Source of the DNA: Corynebacterium aurimucosum
Lineage (GTDB): Bacteria > Actinomycetota > Actinomycetes > Mycobacteriales > Mycobacteriaceae
Reading direction: 5' to 3'
NCBI RefSeq assembly: GCF_030408555.1
Contig: NZ_CP047048.1
Coordinates: 1,736,001 to 1,800,000 of the forward strand
Length of the DNA: 64,000 nucleotides
Shown here: one piece after another, positions 1 through 8,566 of the stretch
Layout of the letters: each line of letters starts with the position of its first letter
Numbering within the stretch: position 1 is the first letter of the stretch
Notes under the pieces: generated by a model
What the model was told of the DNA's origin: nothing
Database searches by the model: none
Seen by the model: only the letters and a program-made list of their open reading frames with translations
Position numbers and translations under genes: made by a program

Positions 1-269
1 ATGACGGTGCCCAGCATGCCCATGTAGTCAGAGCGGGCGCGGTCCATGCCACGCTGCGAAAGCTCGGCACCGCGGAAGAAGTTACCGCCACCGATAACGA
101 CGGCGATTTCAGTCCCCTGCTTCGCCACCTCGGCGATTTGGCGGGCAACATTTTCTACAACATCAGGATCGATGCCGACCTTTCCACCGCCGAACATCTC
201 ACCGCCCAGTTTGAGCATGACTCGCTTGTATCCGGTTCGCTTCGGTTCAGGGGTAGTCACGGTCTTCAT
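1..269 (-). CDS. pyrH: UMP kinase, N-terminal part (cut by window edge)
   Basis: Phosphorylates UMP to UDP in pyrimidine nucleotide synthesis in the cytoplasm. About 89 N-terminal codons are visible; the 3' part lies beyond base 1. The translation shows the amino-acid-kinase start, with KLGGE at residues 20-24 and the glycine loop GGGNFFRG at 60-67. The ATG at 269 has a good GAAGGAG ribosome site just upstream. It is the third gene of the classic rpsB-tsf-pyrH order, about 250 bases downstream of tsf. That gap holds a G/C-rich hairpin (about 368-387) and a ctccctcc/ggagggag inverted pair but no convincing U-tract terminator. Identification is firm; the C-terminal half cannot be judged. Confidence 0.95.
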   Translation of the reverse strand, partial: MKTVTTPEPKRTGYKRVMLKLGGEMFGGGKVGIDPDVVENVARQIAEVAKQGTEIAVVIGGGNFFRGAELSQRGMDRARSDYMGMLGTV

Positions 270-515
270 CGTCTCCTTCACGCATGGCGACGCTTCAGTT
301 AAGCGCTTGAATAATTCTGTTCCATCTTAACCATAGGAAGGCGCTGTCATATATTCAGCTGCGTGCGGCCCCCACCCTCAGGGGCGGGGACAAAACGGCG
401 AACTCCCTCCCCCAAGTTTCTTCCACCGAGCACGCAGCCCTGGGGCAGAAAGAGGAGGAGGGAGCACTCGCAGTCACGGGGCTCTAAACCCGGACTGCAC
501 GAGTCTCAGGAAGAC

Positions 516-1328
516 TTAGGCGCCAACCTCGTAGCGGACGAAACCGGTGATGGTGGTGCCGGCCTCGTCTGCGACCTGCTTAACGGTCTTCTTGGAGTCA
601 GACAGAGAAGCCTGCTCAAGCAGAACCACGGACTTGTAGAAGCCGTTGAGGCGGCCTTCCACGATCTTCGGCAGGGCTGCCTCTGGCTTGCCCTCCTCGC
701 GGGTGGTGGCCTCAGCGATCTCGCGCTCCTTCTCCACGATCTCAGCCGGAACGTCCTCGCGGGTGAGGTACTCAGCGTTCATGGCTGCAATCTGCAGTGC
801 GACTGCGTGAGCGCCTTCTGCGTTGCCCTCGTAGGACACCAGGACACCCACTGCCGGCGGCAGGTCAGCGGAACGCTGGTGCAGGTACACAGCTACGTTG
901 TCACCCTCGATGGTGACAGCGCGACGAGCCTGCAGCTTCTCGCCGGTCTTTGCGGACTCTTCGTCAACGACCTCGGAAACCTTCTTGCCGTCGATCTCCA
1001 GGTTGTTGAGCTCCTCACCGGAGTTGACCTTGGCCTCACCGGCAGCCTCAGCGATCTTGGTAGCGAAGGACTTGAAAGCCTCGTTCTTGGCCACGAAGTC
1101 GGTCTCGCAGTTGATTTCCACCATCGTGTTGCCGGACACGGCGATCAGGCCCTCGGTAGCCTCACGCTCAGCGCGCTTGGACACGTTCTTTGCGCCCTTG
1201 ATGCGCAGGTACTCAACGGCCTTGTCGTAGTCACCCTGGGACTCGTCGAGAGCCTTCTTGCAATCGAGCATGCCGGCGCCGGTGGCCTCACGCAATGCCT
1301 TTACGTCTGCAGCAGTGTAGTTCGCCAT
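516..1328 (-). CDS. tsf: Elongation factor Ts
   Basis: Nucleotide exchange factor that recycles EF-Tu from GDP to GTP during translation. The 270-residue protein has the N-terminal UBA-like helix ([19 protein letters not shown], residues 2-20) and the conserved TDFVAKNE motif at 77-84. The start at 1328 is chosen because [10 protein letters not shown] is the family N-terminus and an AAGGAGG ribosome site lies directly upstream; the frame stays open for 34 more codons, but those residues do not resemble EF-Ts. It lies between rpsB and pyrH in the standard order. A terminator after rpsB suggests that tsf is partly transcribed independently. Confidence 0.97.
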   Translation of the reverse strand: MANYTAADVKALREATGAGMLDCKKALDESQGDYDKAVEYLRIKGAKNVSKRAEREATEGLIAVSGNTMVEINCETDFVAKNEAFKSFATKIAEAAGEAKVNSGEELNNLEIDGKKVSEVVDEESAKTGEKLQARRAVTIEGDNVAVYLHQRSADLPPAVGVLVSYEGNAEGAHAVALQIAAMNAEYLTREDVPAEIVEKEREIAEATTREEGKPEAALPKIVEGRLNGFYKSVVLLEQASLSDSKKTVKQVADEAGTTITGFVRYEVGA

Positions 1329-1514
1329 AGTTGGAGCGATCCTCCTTGGAATTAAACGGTATTCGTTGAAACAGCGTAGCCGAATCACTACCACCACGTC
1401 GCGTTGAGGGGGTGGTAGTTTTTCGCCCACTCCCCCAGCGGAGGGAAACCTCTGCGTGGTGTTTCAACCCTCTAGTGTGTCACGTGCCTTAACGAGCTAA
1501 GAAAAACACGTGAG

Positions 1515-1564
1515 AAAAAGCCCCCATCGCCGCGGACACTGTGGGCCGTGCGGTACGGGGGCTT
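1515..1564 (-). terminator. rho-independent terminator after rpsB
   Basis: Read on the minus strand, AAGCCCCC (1557-1564) pairs with GGGGGCTT (1518-1525) and is followed by a run of Ts. It lies 13 bases beyond the rpsB stop codon and about 190 bases before tsf, so it probably separates or attenuates the two transcripts. Confidence 0.75.
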
Positions 1565-1576
1565 AAGGTATGCAGA

Positions 1577-2404
1577 TTACTCTGCGGACTTCTCGGCGTC
1601 CTCAGACTTCTCTGCGGAAGCCGGGTCAGACGCAGCGGCAGCCTCAGCAGCGTCGCGGGCGTCCTTCTCAGCGGTGTCGCCGGCAGCTTCCTTGGCCTGA
1701 GCAAGCTGGCGCTCCTCGCGGGCCTTCTTGCCCTCGTCCACAGCGGTGGCGATGATGCCGGAGAGCAGCTTGGTGGCGCGGATAGCGTCGTCGTTGCCCG
1801 GAATCGGGAAGTCAACCTCATCCGGATCACAGTTGGTGTCCAGGATGGCAACGACCGGGATGTTAAGCTTCTGAGCCTCCTTGACCGCGATGTGCTCCTT
1901 GTTGGTGTCAACAATCCACAGTGCGGACGGAGCCTTGGTCATATCGGAGATACCGCCCAGGACGCGCTCCAGCTTGGTGCGCTCACGGGTCAGCATCAGA
2001 ACTTCCTTCTTGGTGCGGCCCTTGTAGCCGTCCTCAGCTGCATCCATAGCCTGCAGCTCCTTCATGCGCTTCAGGCGCTTGGAGACAGTCTGGAAGTTGG
2101 TGAGCATACCGCCGAGCCAGCGGTGGTTCACGTACGGCATACCAACGCGGGAAGCCTCTTCAGCAACGGCTTCCTGAGCCTGCTTCTTAGTACCAACGAA
2201 GAGGATGGTGCCGCCGTGTGCGACGGTTTCCTTGACGAACTCGAAGGCCTCATCGATGTAGGTCAGCGTCTGCTGCAGGTCGATGATGTAGATGCCGTTA
2301 CGGTCGGTGAAGATGAAGCGCTTCATCTTCGGGTTCCAGCGACGGGTCTGGTGACCGAAGTGGACGCCAGCGTCGAGGAGCTCGCGCATGGTTACGACTG
2401 CCAT
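1577..2404 (-). CDS. rpsB: 30S ribosomal protein S2 with acidic Ala/Glu tail
   Basis: Small-subunit ribosomal protein. The 275-residue protein begins [20 protein letters not shown], the conserved S2 N-terminus, which fixes the start at 2404; the upstream open frame has no S2 similarity. From about residue 230 the chain becomes a low-complexity Ala/Glu/Asp/Lys tail that ends in KSAE, longer than the compact E. coli protein. S16 in this window carries a similar tail ending ESAE. The ribosome site is weak (GAAAGCGAG), which may fit a regulated leader. It is the first gene of the rpsB-tsf-pyrH group and is followed by a terminator. Confidence 0.97.
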   Translation of the reverse strand: MAVVTMRELLDAGVHFGHQTRRWNPKMKRFIFTDRNGIYIIDLQQTLTYIDEAFEFVKETVAHGGTILFVGTKKQAQEAVAEEASRVGMPYVNHRWLGGMLTNFQTVSKRLKRMKELQAMDAAEDGYKGRTKKEVLMLTRERTKLERVLGGISDMTKAPSALWIVDTNKEHIAVKEAQKLNIPVVAILDTNCDPDEVDFPIPGNDDAIRATKLLSGIIATAVDEGKKAREERQLAQAKEAAGDTAEKDARDAAEAAAASDPASAEKSEDAEKSAE

Positions 2405-2798
2405 GTTTCGCTCGCTTTCTATATATTGTTTCGGTTTTGCAAGATTGTGCGGTGTTTTATTCCGCACCCTAGCAACGAAGGCCCTGGCTAACACCCCATT
2501 ATCCTGGGGACCACGTCAACCACGGACTGTCCCTTCCTTAACCCAGGAAGCGACTACTTCGCCGCGCGTAGTCAATCCATGCGGAACCCTTCCGGGCATT
2601 AAACACAGACTGCTGTGGGCTAGCTTAGTACTGCACACGCGCTGATTCCAAACGGCGCGACTGTTTAATCGCCGCCGATTTGTTGACAGCCACACGAAAC
2701 TTTCCCCTGGCGCACCATGGGTTACTTCTTTAACGCATTATCCACAGGTCGACCGCACGCTCTTCCCTCGGGCCGCGCTCACGCGCAGGCTTGAGGTC
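2405..2798. promoter_or_regulatory. divergent intergenic region, rpsB leader and M23 upstream region
   Basis: This 394-base gap separates two divergent start codons. On the minus strand a candidate promoter for rpsB reads TTGGAA (2651-2646), an 18-base spacer, then TAAGCT, leaving a leader of about 200 bases. That leader contains an inverted repeat GACTAC/GTAGTC (2552-2557 and 2568-2573) and a CCCCA/TGGGG hairpin near 2492-2508, so autoregulation by S2 is possible but unproven. On the plus strand TTGACA at 2683-2688 has no matching -10 at the right distance. No gene is apparent here. Confidence 0.35.
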
Positions 2799-3305
2799 AT
2801 GCGTCACCGTCTACTTTGTTTATCTGCCCTGCTATGCCTCTGGGCTGCGCTTGGCGACGTCCCCCTTGCCGCCGCCTTCGTCGACCCCACCACTGGGGAA
2901 CCGGTTGCTTCGCGTGTCTTGCGCGGCTTCGAACCTCCTGAGAAGCGGTGGATGGCCGGGCATCGCGGTGTGGATCTGGACCTACCCGTCGGCGGTAAGG
3001 TGCGTGCCGCTGGCGACGGCGTTGTGTATTTCGCCGGCGCCATAGCGGGCAAACCGGCCCTTTCGATTGCTCATGGCAACGGTCTGCGCACCACCTATCA
3101 ACCGGTGTTTGCGCGGGTTAAGAAAGGTGACCAGGTGCAGGAAGGAGACATCATCGGAACGCTCGCGCCGTCCGTGGATGGCTATCCGGGGCTGCACTGG
3201 GGAGCGATTGAGGGCCGCGAGGACTACATCAACCCACTGGATCTCCTCGGCGAACCTGTCATTCGCCTCAAGCCCGCGGGTGGGAGCGAGCGTAGACGTC
3301 CTTAA
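2799..3305 (+). CDS. secreted M23/LytM-type peptidase-like protein
   Basis: Likely acts on or binds peptidoglycan outside the membrane. The 168-residue protein has a signal peptide (charged start, hydrophobic stretch about residues 5-19, Ala-rich end near 26). An M23 fold follows: HRGVD supplies zinc ligands H55 and D59, AHGNG has H92, and LHWG has H133. The HxH motif of classical lysostaphin-type enzymes reads GLH here, so the catalytic first histidine is missing; related actinobacterial proteins encoded beside rpsB often show CLHW, so this looks like a family trait. It may be a binding or activator protein rather than a peptidase. Its 3' end overlaps the convergent xerC by 38 bases. Confidence 0.8.
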   Translation: MRHRLLCLSALLCLWAALGDVPLAAAFVDPTTGEPVASRVLRGFEPPEKRWMAGHRGVDLDLPVGGKVRAAGDGVVYFAGAIAGKPALSIAHGNGLRTTYQPVFARVKKGDQVQEGDIIGTLAPSVDGYPGLHWGAIEGREDYINPLDLLGEPVIRLKPAGGSERRRP

Positions 3306-4179
3306 GGCGCTGGGCGGAGACGTGAGTGTAGACCTGCGTGGTCTGCAGCGACGAGTGACCAAGCAGCTCTTGCACGATGCGCAGATCCGCTCCACCCTCG
3401 AGCAAATGCGTAGCCGCCGAGTGGCGCAAACCGTGCGGGGTTAACCCCGGTGTCCCCGTCACTTGGGCGGCGCGTTCGACGACGCGGCGGACCTGACGCG
3501 CGTCGATGCGCCCGCCGCGCGTGCCCACAAACACCGCTTCCGTATCGCCAGCAAGCTCGGGGCGCCCTGTCTTCAGCCAAGCGCAGAGCGCATCATGAGC
3601 TGCATCCCCGAAAGGGACAACGCGCTGTTTATTGCCCTTACCGGTCACGCGGGCAGTGCGGCGGGACAGGTCGATATCGCCGACGTCGAGGCCGACGAGC
3701 TCAGCCACACGCACACCGGTGGCGTAGAGAAATTCAAGCATGGCGCTATCGCGTAAGAAGTGGACCTCATCGGTGGAGACGGCATTGCCCATCAACTCCC
3801 CCGCTGCGGTGGGTGACATCACGGTGGGCAGGTGCTTGCCTACCTTGGGCGTGGCGAGGCGCTGCGCCACATCCGATTGTAAATAGCCTTCGCGCGCGGC
3901 CCACGTGGAAAAAGCGCGCACCGCGGCGGTGCGGCGCGCCAGGGTGGAGCGGGACTTACCTTCAGCAACGGCGTGGGCCAACCATTCGCGCAGTGAGTTC
4001 AGAGTAAATGCTGCGAATTCCGGGACGTCCGTTGCCAACAGGCGCAAGTCAGAGCAATAGCCGCGGACGGTCGCTTCGGAGCGGCCGCGAACGATGCGCT
4101 GGTATTCTGCGAAATCCTCGATCGCTTCCTCCAGCTGTCCCCCCACGTGCCGCTCGCTACTGCCACTTTCACCACTCAT
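3268..4179 (-). CDS. xerC: tyrosine recombinase XerC
   Basis: Site-specific recombinase that, with XerD, resolves chromosome dimers at dif during division. The 303-residue protein has an N-terminal SAM-like core-binding domain (about 15-100) and a complete tyrosine recombinase catalytic set: R157, K184 in GKGNKQR, H249-x-x-R252, H275 and nucleophile Y284. It lies 15 bases after dprA, so it probably ends the yraN-comM-dprA-xerC transcript. The ribosome site is poor (the upstream bases form CTCATGAGACATGAG), consistent with translational coupling. Its last 38 bases overlap the 3' end of the convergent peptidase gene. Being next to dprA and not beside phage genes favours the housekeeping XerC over an integrase. 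Confidence 0.93.
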   Translation of the reverse strand: MSGESGSSERHVGGQLEEAIEDFAEYQRIVRGRSEATVRGYCSDLRLLATDVPEFAAFTLNSLREWLAHAVAEGKSRSTLARRTAAVRAFSTWAAREGYLQSDVAQRLATPKVGKHLPTVMSPTAAGELMGNAVSTDEVHFLRDSAMLEFLYATGVRVAELVGLDVGDIDLSRRTARVTGKGNKQRVVPFGDAAHDALCAWLKTGRPELAGDTEAVFVGTRGGRIDARQVRRVVERAAQVTGTPGLTPHGLRHSAATHLLEGGADLRIVQELLGHSSLQTTQVYTHVSAQRLKDVYARSHPRA

Positions 4180-4194
4180 GTCTCATGAGTGTAC

Positions 4195-5373
4195 TCAGGT
4201 GCGCTGCCACATCGCGCCCGAGCGGGTGATCACCCCCATCTTTTGCATAGCTACGAGCAGGTGAATAGTCAACGCCACTCGCATTCCTGCGGCCGCCGCG
4301 ATATCTTCTGCGCTCGCGCCTTCCTCCGCGCTTTCCGGCGGAGTGGAGTCATATACCCGAAGCTCATTGCGGGACAGACGCTGCACCGCAGTCGGCTGAA
4401 ACTCCAGTTCGTATTGGCCGGCCACGTCCACCTCGCCCGCCTTGCCAACCAAACCCCGCACTTCATCCGCAGAGGCCACCAACTGAGCCCGCCCATCCTG
4501 GATGCGTTGATGGCAACCCAAGGACCCAGATGTGGTGATGGGTCCTGGCACTGCCATGGCAACCCTGCCCAGTGCTTCCGCCCAGTTCAACGTGTTGAGC
4601 GCACCAGAGCGGAATCCGGCTTCGACCACCACGGTACCGCTCGTCATCGCCGCCACAAGGCGGTTGCGGGATAGAAAGCGAAAACGCTGTGGCCGCGTGC
4701 CCGGCGCGAACTCTGACACGATGCATCCCTTCTCAGCGATTCTGTCAAAGAGCCTTGCATTGCGCGCTGGGTAAGAAATGTCGATGCCGCAGGCCGCTAC
4801 TGCTACCGTTAGGCCTCCTGCATCCAGCGCGGCTTCGTGGACTGCTGTATCGACACCCACCGCCCCGCCGGAAACCACAGTCCATTGGTGGGAGGCAAGG
4901 CCGCTAGCCAGAAGTGAGCCGGCTTCCCAGCCATATCGGCTCACCGCACGCGTCCCCACCAGCGCCACCGATTGGGATACCGTTTCGCGCAGGTTGCCTC
5001 CACGGACCCACAGGCTGTGAGGAGGAAACGCTTGGTCATCAAATGTTGCTGGGGCTTCCACCATTCCTTGGTGGTAGAAGCCAAAGGCTCGCGATAACTC
5101 TTCTCCCGGCCACTCCGCATCCGCGGGTGTGATCAGTCGAGCCCCCACCGCTTCCGCGGCGGCGAGGTCTTCTTCTTGCCGCAGCCAATCGCGCCGCGAA
5201 GCCGTCGCCTGCCGCAAGGGGCCGATCCATTCCTCGCCCTTGTAGATTCCCCGGGCGATCTCCTCAGCCGGGTACTGACTCAGCAGCCCGTGGAGGGTTG
5301 GTGAGGGGCCCTCCACAACGCGGTTAAGGTAGGCCCACGTGTGCCGGGTACTCGATAGATTGAGCTCGCTCAT
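4195..5373 (-). CDS. dprA: DNA-processing protein DprA
   Basis: Binds single-stranded DNA entering the cell and loads RecA in transforming bacteria. The 392-residue protein contains the Rossmann-like core with VALVGTRAVSRYG, VVSGGAVGVD and SRNRLVAAM motifs, and a C-terminal winged-helix-like segment ending near IHLLVAMQKMGVITRSG. The ATG at 5373 shares bases with the comM stop (ATGA), so the two are translationally coupled; the frame is open further upstream but only over comM sequence. It neighbours comM and xerC in the usual actinobacterial order. Corynebacteria are not generally known as naturally competent, so a role in recombination or repair is equally possible. Confidence 0.93.
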   Translation of the reverse strand: MSELNLSSTRHTWAYLNRVVEGPSPTLHGLLSQYPAEEIARGIYKGEEWIGPLRQATASRRDWLRQEEDLAAAEAVGARLITPADAEWPGEELSRAFGFYHQGMVEAPATFDDQAFPPHSLWVRGGNLRETVSQSVALVGTRAVSRYGWEAGSLLASGLASHQWTVVSGGAVGVDTAVHEAALDAGGLTVAVAACGIDISYPARNARLFDRIAEKGCIVSEFAPGTRPQRFRFLSRNRLVAAMTSGTVVVEAGFRSGALNTLNWAEALGRVAMAVPGPITTSGSLGCHQRIQDGRAQLVASADEVRGLVGKAGEVDVAGQYELEFQPTAVQRLSRNELRVYDSTPPESAEEGASAEDIAAAAGMRVALTIHLLVAMQKMGVITRSGAMWQRT

Positions 5374-6893
5374 GCTGCCAGCCTTTCGATGGTTCCGGCG
5401 CCGCGGAGATCCAACGCCCGACTGACATGGTCCAGCTCGGGGCGTGCGGAGCCGTCGAGGTCTGCCAAGGTCCATGCCAGACGCAGTACCCGATCTACTC
5501 CGCGTTGGCTCAGCTCACCTTCCGCTAGATAGGCAGCAAGCATAATCATCGCAGACTCCGCCGCCGGGCGGTGGCGCCTCAAATAGGAAGCGGACACGGC
5601 ACCATTGACCACGCTCCCCAACCCGTCAGCCTCCCAGCGCGCTTTCATCCGTTCCCGGGCGGCAGCCACGCGCTGCGCTATATCCGCTGAGCTTTCCTCC
5701 CCTTCGGCATGAAGCACTGCGGATTGCCCCGATAGCGACACGATGATGTCGAGGCGGTCCCGCAGCGGCCCTGAAAGGTTCGACAGATAATTCATTCTGT
5801 CTGCCGCACGGCACTCGCAGCGCGCTGGTTCTTCGGCACCACACCGGCAGGGGTTCGCGGCTAGTACCAGTTGGAATTGTGCGGGGAAGATGACTTCTCT
5901 GCTCGCTCGCGTCAGGCGCACCTGTCCTTCTTCTAAAGGGGCGCGCAGGCTATCGAGAACCTGCGCTGGAACCTCACTGACTTCATCGAGGAAGAGCACA
6001 CCATGGTGGGCTAGGCTCACCGCGCCTGGCCGCGGGCGCCCCGAGCCGCCACCGATCAGCGCGGCCCTTGTTACCGAAGCATGCGGTGCGATGAAGGGAG
6101 CGCGAGAAACGGCGGTACCAACGTCCCCGGCCACCGAGTGGATGGCTGTGGCTTCTACCGCCTGCTCCATGCTCAAGCGCGGCAGAATGCCCGGCAAGCG
6201 CGAGGCAATCATCGACTTTCCAGAGCCGGGCGGTCCCACCATCATCACGTGGTGACCGCCGGCGGCAGCGACTTCCGCCGCCCACTTGGCTTCTTTCTGG
6301 CCAGCGACTTCGCTGAAGTCTGCGACCTGTTCGCGGGCAGGCGCTGCCGCGTGTGCGATGAGATGTGCATCCGGCAGACAATCCCTCCCGCACGCCCAGG
6401 CAAAAGCATCCCACAGGGTTTCGGCCACGAGGACTGTCATTCCGGGCACCAATGCCGCCTCGGCCGCATTTCCCACAGGAATGATGAGGGTGTCATAGCC
6501 TTGCGAGCGCGCGGCCAGGATCGCCGGGATGATGCCAGAAACTGGGCGCACGTGCCCGTCCAATCCCAGCTCGCCGAGGACGAGCGCCCCGCTGAGCCGA
6601 CTCTTCTCACTCTGCCCGGCCGCTAAGATTGCCAAGGCCATCGGGAGGTCAAAGTGAGCCCCGGCTTTAGGCAGCGACGCCGGTGACATGGACACCACGA
6701 CCTTCGTCTTAGGCCATGACAAATGCGAATTGCTCACCGCGGTGCGGATGCGGTCTCGCGACTCGGAGATCGCTGCATCCCCCAGGCCCACAACGTGAAC
6801 TCCGGGAAGTCCGGGGCCAACGTTGGCCTCCACTGTGACCACCCGGGCCAGGACTCCATCTAGCGCTATCGTGTCGCATCTACCGAGAGCCAT
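5370..6893 (-). CDS. comM: YifB/ComM-family AAA+ Mg-chelatase-like ATPase
   Basis: Hexameric helicase-type ATPase that promotes branch migration during integration of incoming DNA. The 507-residue protein has an N-terminal ChlI/Lon-like domain (MALGRCDTIALDG...), Walker A GPPGSGKS near residue 218, Walker B LFLDEVSE, and a C-terminal Mg-chelatase domain with a CRCG cysteine cluster (NPCRCGAEEPARCEC). The start at 6893 is the usual family N-terminus. Its first 14 bases overlap the 3' end of yraN, and its stop overlaps the dprA start. The yraN-comM-dprA-xerC cluster is probably one transcript. Confidence 0.93.
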   Translation of the reverse strand: MALGRCDTIALDGVLARVVTVEANVGPGLPGVHVVGLGDAAISESRDRIRTAVSNSHLSWPKTKVVVSMSPASLPKAGAHFDLPMALAILAAGQSEKSRLSGALVLGELGLDGHVRPVSGIIPAILAARSQGYDTLIIPVGNAAEAALVPGMTVLVAETLWDAFAWACGRDCLPDAHLIAHAAAPAREQVADFSEVAGQKEAKWAAEVAAAGGHHVMMVGPPGSGKSMIASRLPGILPRLSMEQAVEATAIHSVAGDVGTAVSRAPFIAPHASVTRAALIGGGSGRPRPGAVSLAHHGVLFLDEVSEVPAQVLDSLRAPLEEGQVRLTRASREVIFPAQFQLVLAANPCRCGAEEPARCECRAADRMNYLSNLSGPLRDRLDIIVSLSGQSAVLHAEGEESSADIAQRVAAARERMKARWEADGLGSVVNGAVSASYLRRHRPAAESAMIMLAAYLAEGELSQRGVDRVLRLAWTLADLDGSARPELDHVSRALDLRGAGTIERLAA

Positions 6894-7317
6894 GATCAAC
6901 TCCCTGGAAATATTCCACTTCGAAGGCTTCCCCAGAGTGTGCCCCGGTGGCCACGAGTCCAAGCACGTCAAAACGAACCTTGCTTAATGTCTGGTTTTCA
7001 CTCCGCGCAGTACTCAGCCACTGCGCGGCTGCTTTGCGCAGGCGCTTTAGCTTGCGTGGGGTTACCGCCTCCGCGACTCCAAAGTTGCGGGTAGCCCGAG
7101 TCTTAACTTCGCAAAAGACAATGGTCCCATCGCTCTCGCGCACAACGAGATCGAGCTCGCCCACGCGGTAGTGAACGTTTGCGGCGATAACCTGCGCCCC
7201 GCGTGCGCGGTAAAAGTCAGCAGCGAATTTCTCCCCTGCTTTTCCTAGTGCATCCGCGGGGCGAATGGTCTGCCCCACGGTCGGCGAATGCAGAGAGGCT
7301 GCTAGATTTCTTGTCAC
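6880..7317 (-). CDS. YraN/UPF0102 family nuclease-like protein
   Basis: Family of uncertain function with a restriction-endonuclease-like fold. The 145-residue protein shows the conserved core RVGELDLVVRES-DGTIVFCEVKTR, giving the D-(X)n-ExK metal-site pattern. I chose the GTG at 7317 because AAGGAG lies seven bases upstream; the frame is open for 25 more codons but lacks similarity or a ribosome site. It overlaps comM by 14 bases. The 200-base leader contains several competing inverted repeats described separately. Confidence 0.85.
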   Translation of the reverse strand: MTRNLAASLHSPTVGQTIRPADALGKAGEKFAADFYRARGAQVIAANVHYRVGELDLVVRESDGTIVFCEVKTRATRNFGVAEAVTPRKLKRLRKAAAQWLSTARSENQTLSKVRFDVLGLVATGAHSGEAFEVEYFQGVDHGSR

Positions 7318-7353
7318 TATGGTGCTCCTTGGAATTGAACGTGTACACAACAC

Positions 7354-7458
7354 GCCGTAAGCACGACACAAGAAAATCCCCGTGCCGCACACCCCTTACG
7401 GCACTTCCAGAACACCCCACACAACAGTCCGGTGGCGAGGGCTTCTTCCCTCGCCACC
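7354..7458 (-). promoter_or_regulatory. competing hairpins in the yraN leader
   Basis: Three segments of the minus-strand leader can pair in two exclusive ways. GTGCCGTAAG (7404-7395) can pair with CGGCAC (7387-7382), or its CCGTAAG part with CTTACGGC (7361-7354); both pairings use bases 7399-7402. Upstream is a perfect 11-bp hairpin (7431-7441 with 7448-7458, six-base loop) without a U tract. The layout resembles an attenuator but no ligand or leader peptide was recognised. Confidence 0.4.
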
Positions 7459-7526
7459 GCAAATCTGTGGATAACTAGTCCGGGGTCACCTCGATGGTGT
7501 TTCCCCGCACTCCTTTACCTAGAACT

Positions 7527-7832
7527 CTATTCAGGGAGAACAAAGTCCGGCTTGTCCAGCTCCTCAATATTGACGTCCTTGTAAGTGATCACACGGACAT
7601 AGCGCACAAAGCGCGCCGAGCGGTACATGTCCCACACCCAGGCATCCGACATGCGGACCTCGTAGTAGACATCCGGGCCGGAGGTATGCGGGATGAGCTC
7701 CACCGCATTGGCCAGGTAAAACCTGCGTTCGGTTTCTACCACATAGGAGAATTGGCTGACCACATCGCGATATTCGCGGTACAGCGACAGCTCGACTTCA
7801 GCCTCGTAGTTATCGAGTTCCTCAGCGCTCAC
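7527..7832 (-). CDS. DUF2469 family protein
   Basis: Small acidic actinobacterial protein of unknown function, 101 residues, with the family's Tyr-rich body (LYREYRDVVSQFSYVVETERRFYLAN is split by conserved acidic residues) and the DVYYEVRMSDAWVWDMYR region. The GTG at 7832 is used because AAGGAG lies nine bases upstream. It sits between rnhB and yraN, the place it occupies in mycobacteria and other corynebacteria. No signal peptide or membrane segment is visible. It was probably transcribed with rnhB and lepB upstream. Confidence 0.85.
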   Translation of the reverse strand: MSAEELDNYEAEVELSLYREYRDVVSQFSYVVETERRFYLANAVELIPHTSGPDVYYEVRMSDAWVWDMYRSARFVRYVRVITYKDVNIEELDKPDFVLPE

Positions 7833-7919
7833 GGTGTGCTTCTCCTTCGCTCACAATTACCCGGGATCACGGTGTCACAGATTGAGCACAAGCTTAGTTC
7901 GCACTTGCTGCCTAAGCCT

Positions 7920-8561
7920 TCAGGCGCGCGCGAGGAATCGTGCATGAGCTTCAGCAACATTGCGATAGCTCATACGGTGCTCAGGCGTCGCCCCCAGCTG
8001 GGCGATGGCATCCTGATGCACAGCTGTGCCATAGCCCTTATGGGTTTCCAGAGCATAGCCTGGGTAGTGCTTCGCCACATCCACCATGAGACGGTCCCGG
8101 GAAACTTTGGCCAAAACACTAGCCGCAGCGATGCAACGTGCGGCGGTATCGCCGGCGATGATCGGCAGCTGCGGGGTGGGCAGGCCGGGGACGAAGAGGG
8201 CGTCGCTCAGCACATAGCCCGGGCGGATCCCCAGCTGCGCCACCGCACGGCGCATTCCTGACAGGTTGGCATGCTGAATGCCAAAGGCATCGATATCCTT
8301 CGCGCCTATGTGCACCACTGACCAGGCCAGCGCACGGCGTTTGATCACCGGCTCCAACTTTTCCCGGGCCGCCGGCGTGAGCTTCTTCGAATCATCAAGC
8401 CGCTCCAAGCCGGGCAGGATACGATCCGGCAAAATACACGCGGCGATAGTTATTGGCCCGCAGCAAGCTCCGCGCCCAGCTTCATCCACCCCGGCAACAG
8501 GCCCCAACCCTGCTTTGGAGAGCGCGACCTCATAGGTTCTCTTCTGTTTTAGACGGCGCAT
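7920..8561 (-). CDS. rnhB: ribonuclease HII
   Basis: Cuts RNA in RNA-DNA hybrids and at single ribonucleotides in DNA. The 213-residue protein carries the type II signature VAGVDEAGRG near residues 22-31 with the catalytic Asp-Glu pair, followed by DDSKKLTPAAR and a later conserved Asp (VLSDAL). It begins five bases after the upstream signal peptidase gene, indicating cotranscription in the rplS-lepB-lepB-rnhB order common in actinobacteria. Confidence 0.96.
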   Translation of the reverse strand: MRRLKQKRTYEVALSKAGLGPVAGVDEAGRGACCGPITIAACILPDRILPGLERLDDSKKLTPAAREKLEPVIKRRALAWSVVHIGAKDIDAFGIQHANLSGMRRAVAQLGIRPGYVLSDALFVPGLPTPQLPIIAGDTAARCIAAASVLAKVSRDRLMVDVAKHYPGYALETHKGYGTAVHQDAIAQLGATPEHRMSYRNVAEAHARFLARA

Positions 8562-8566
8562 AGCGG

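Noticed and set aside
363-1355. 330-codon plus-strand open frame across tsf
   Set aside because: Shadow of tsf in a high-GC genome; no ribosome site or domain.
2683-2688. TTGACA as -35 promoter of the M23 gene
   Set aside because: The region 17 bases downstream is CCTGGC, with no -10 resemblance.
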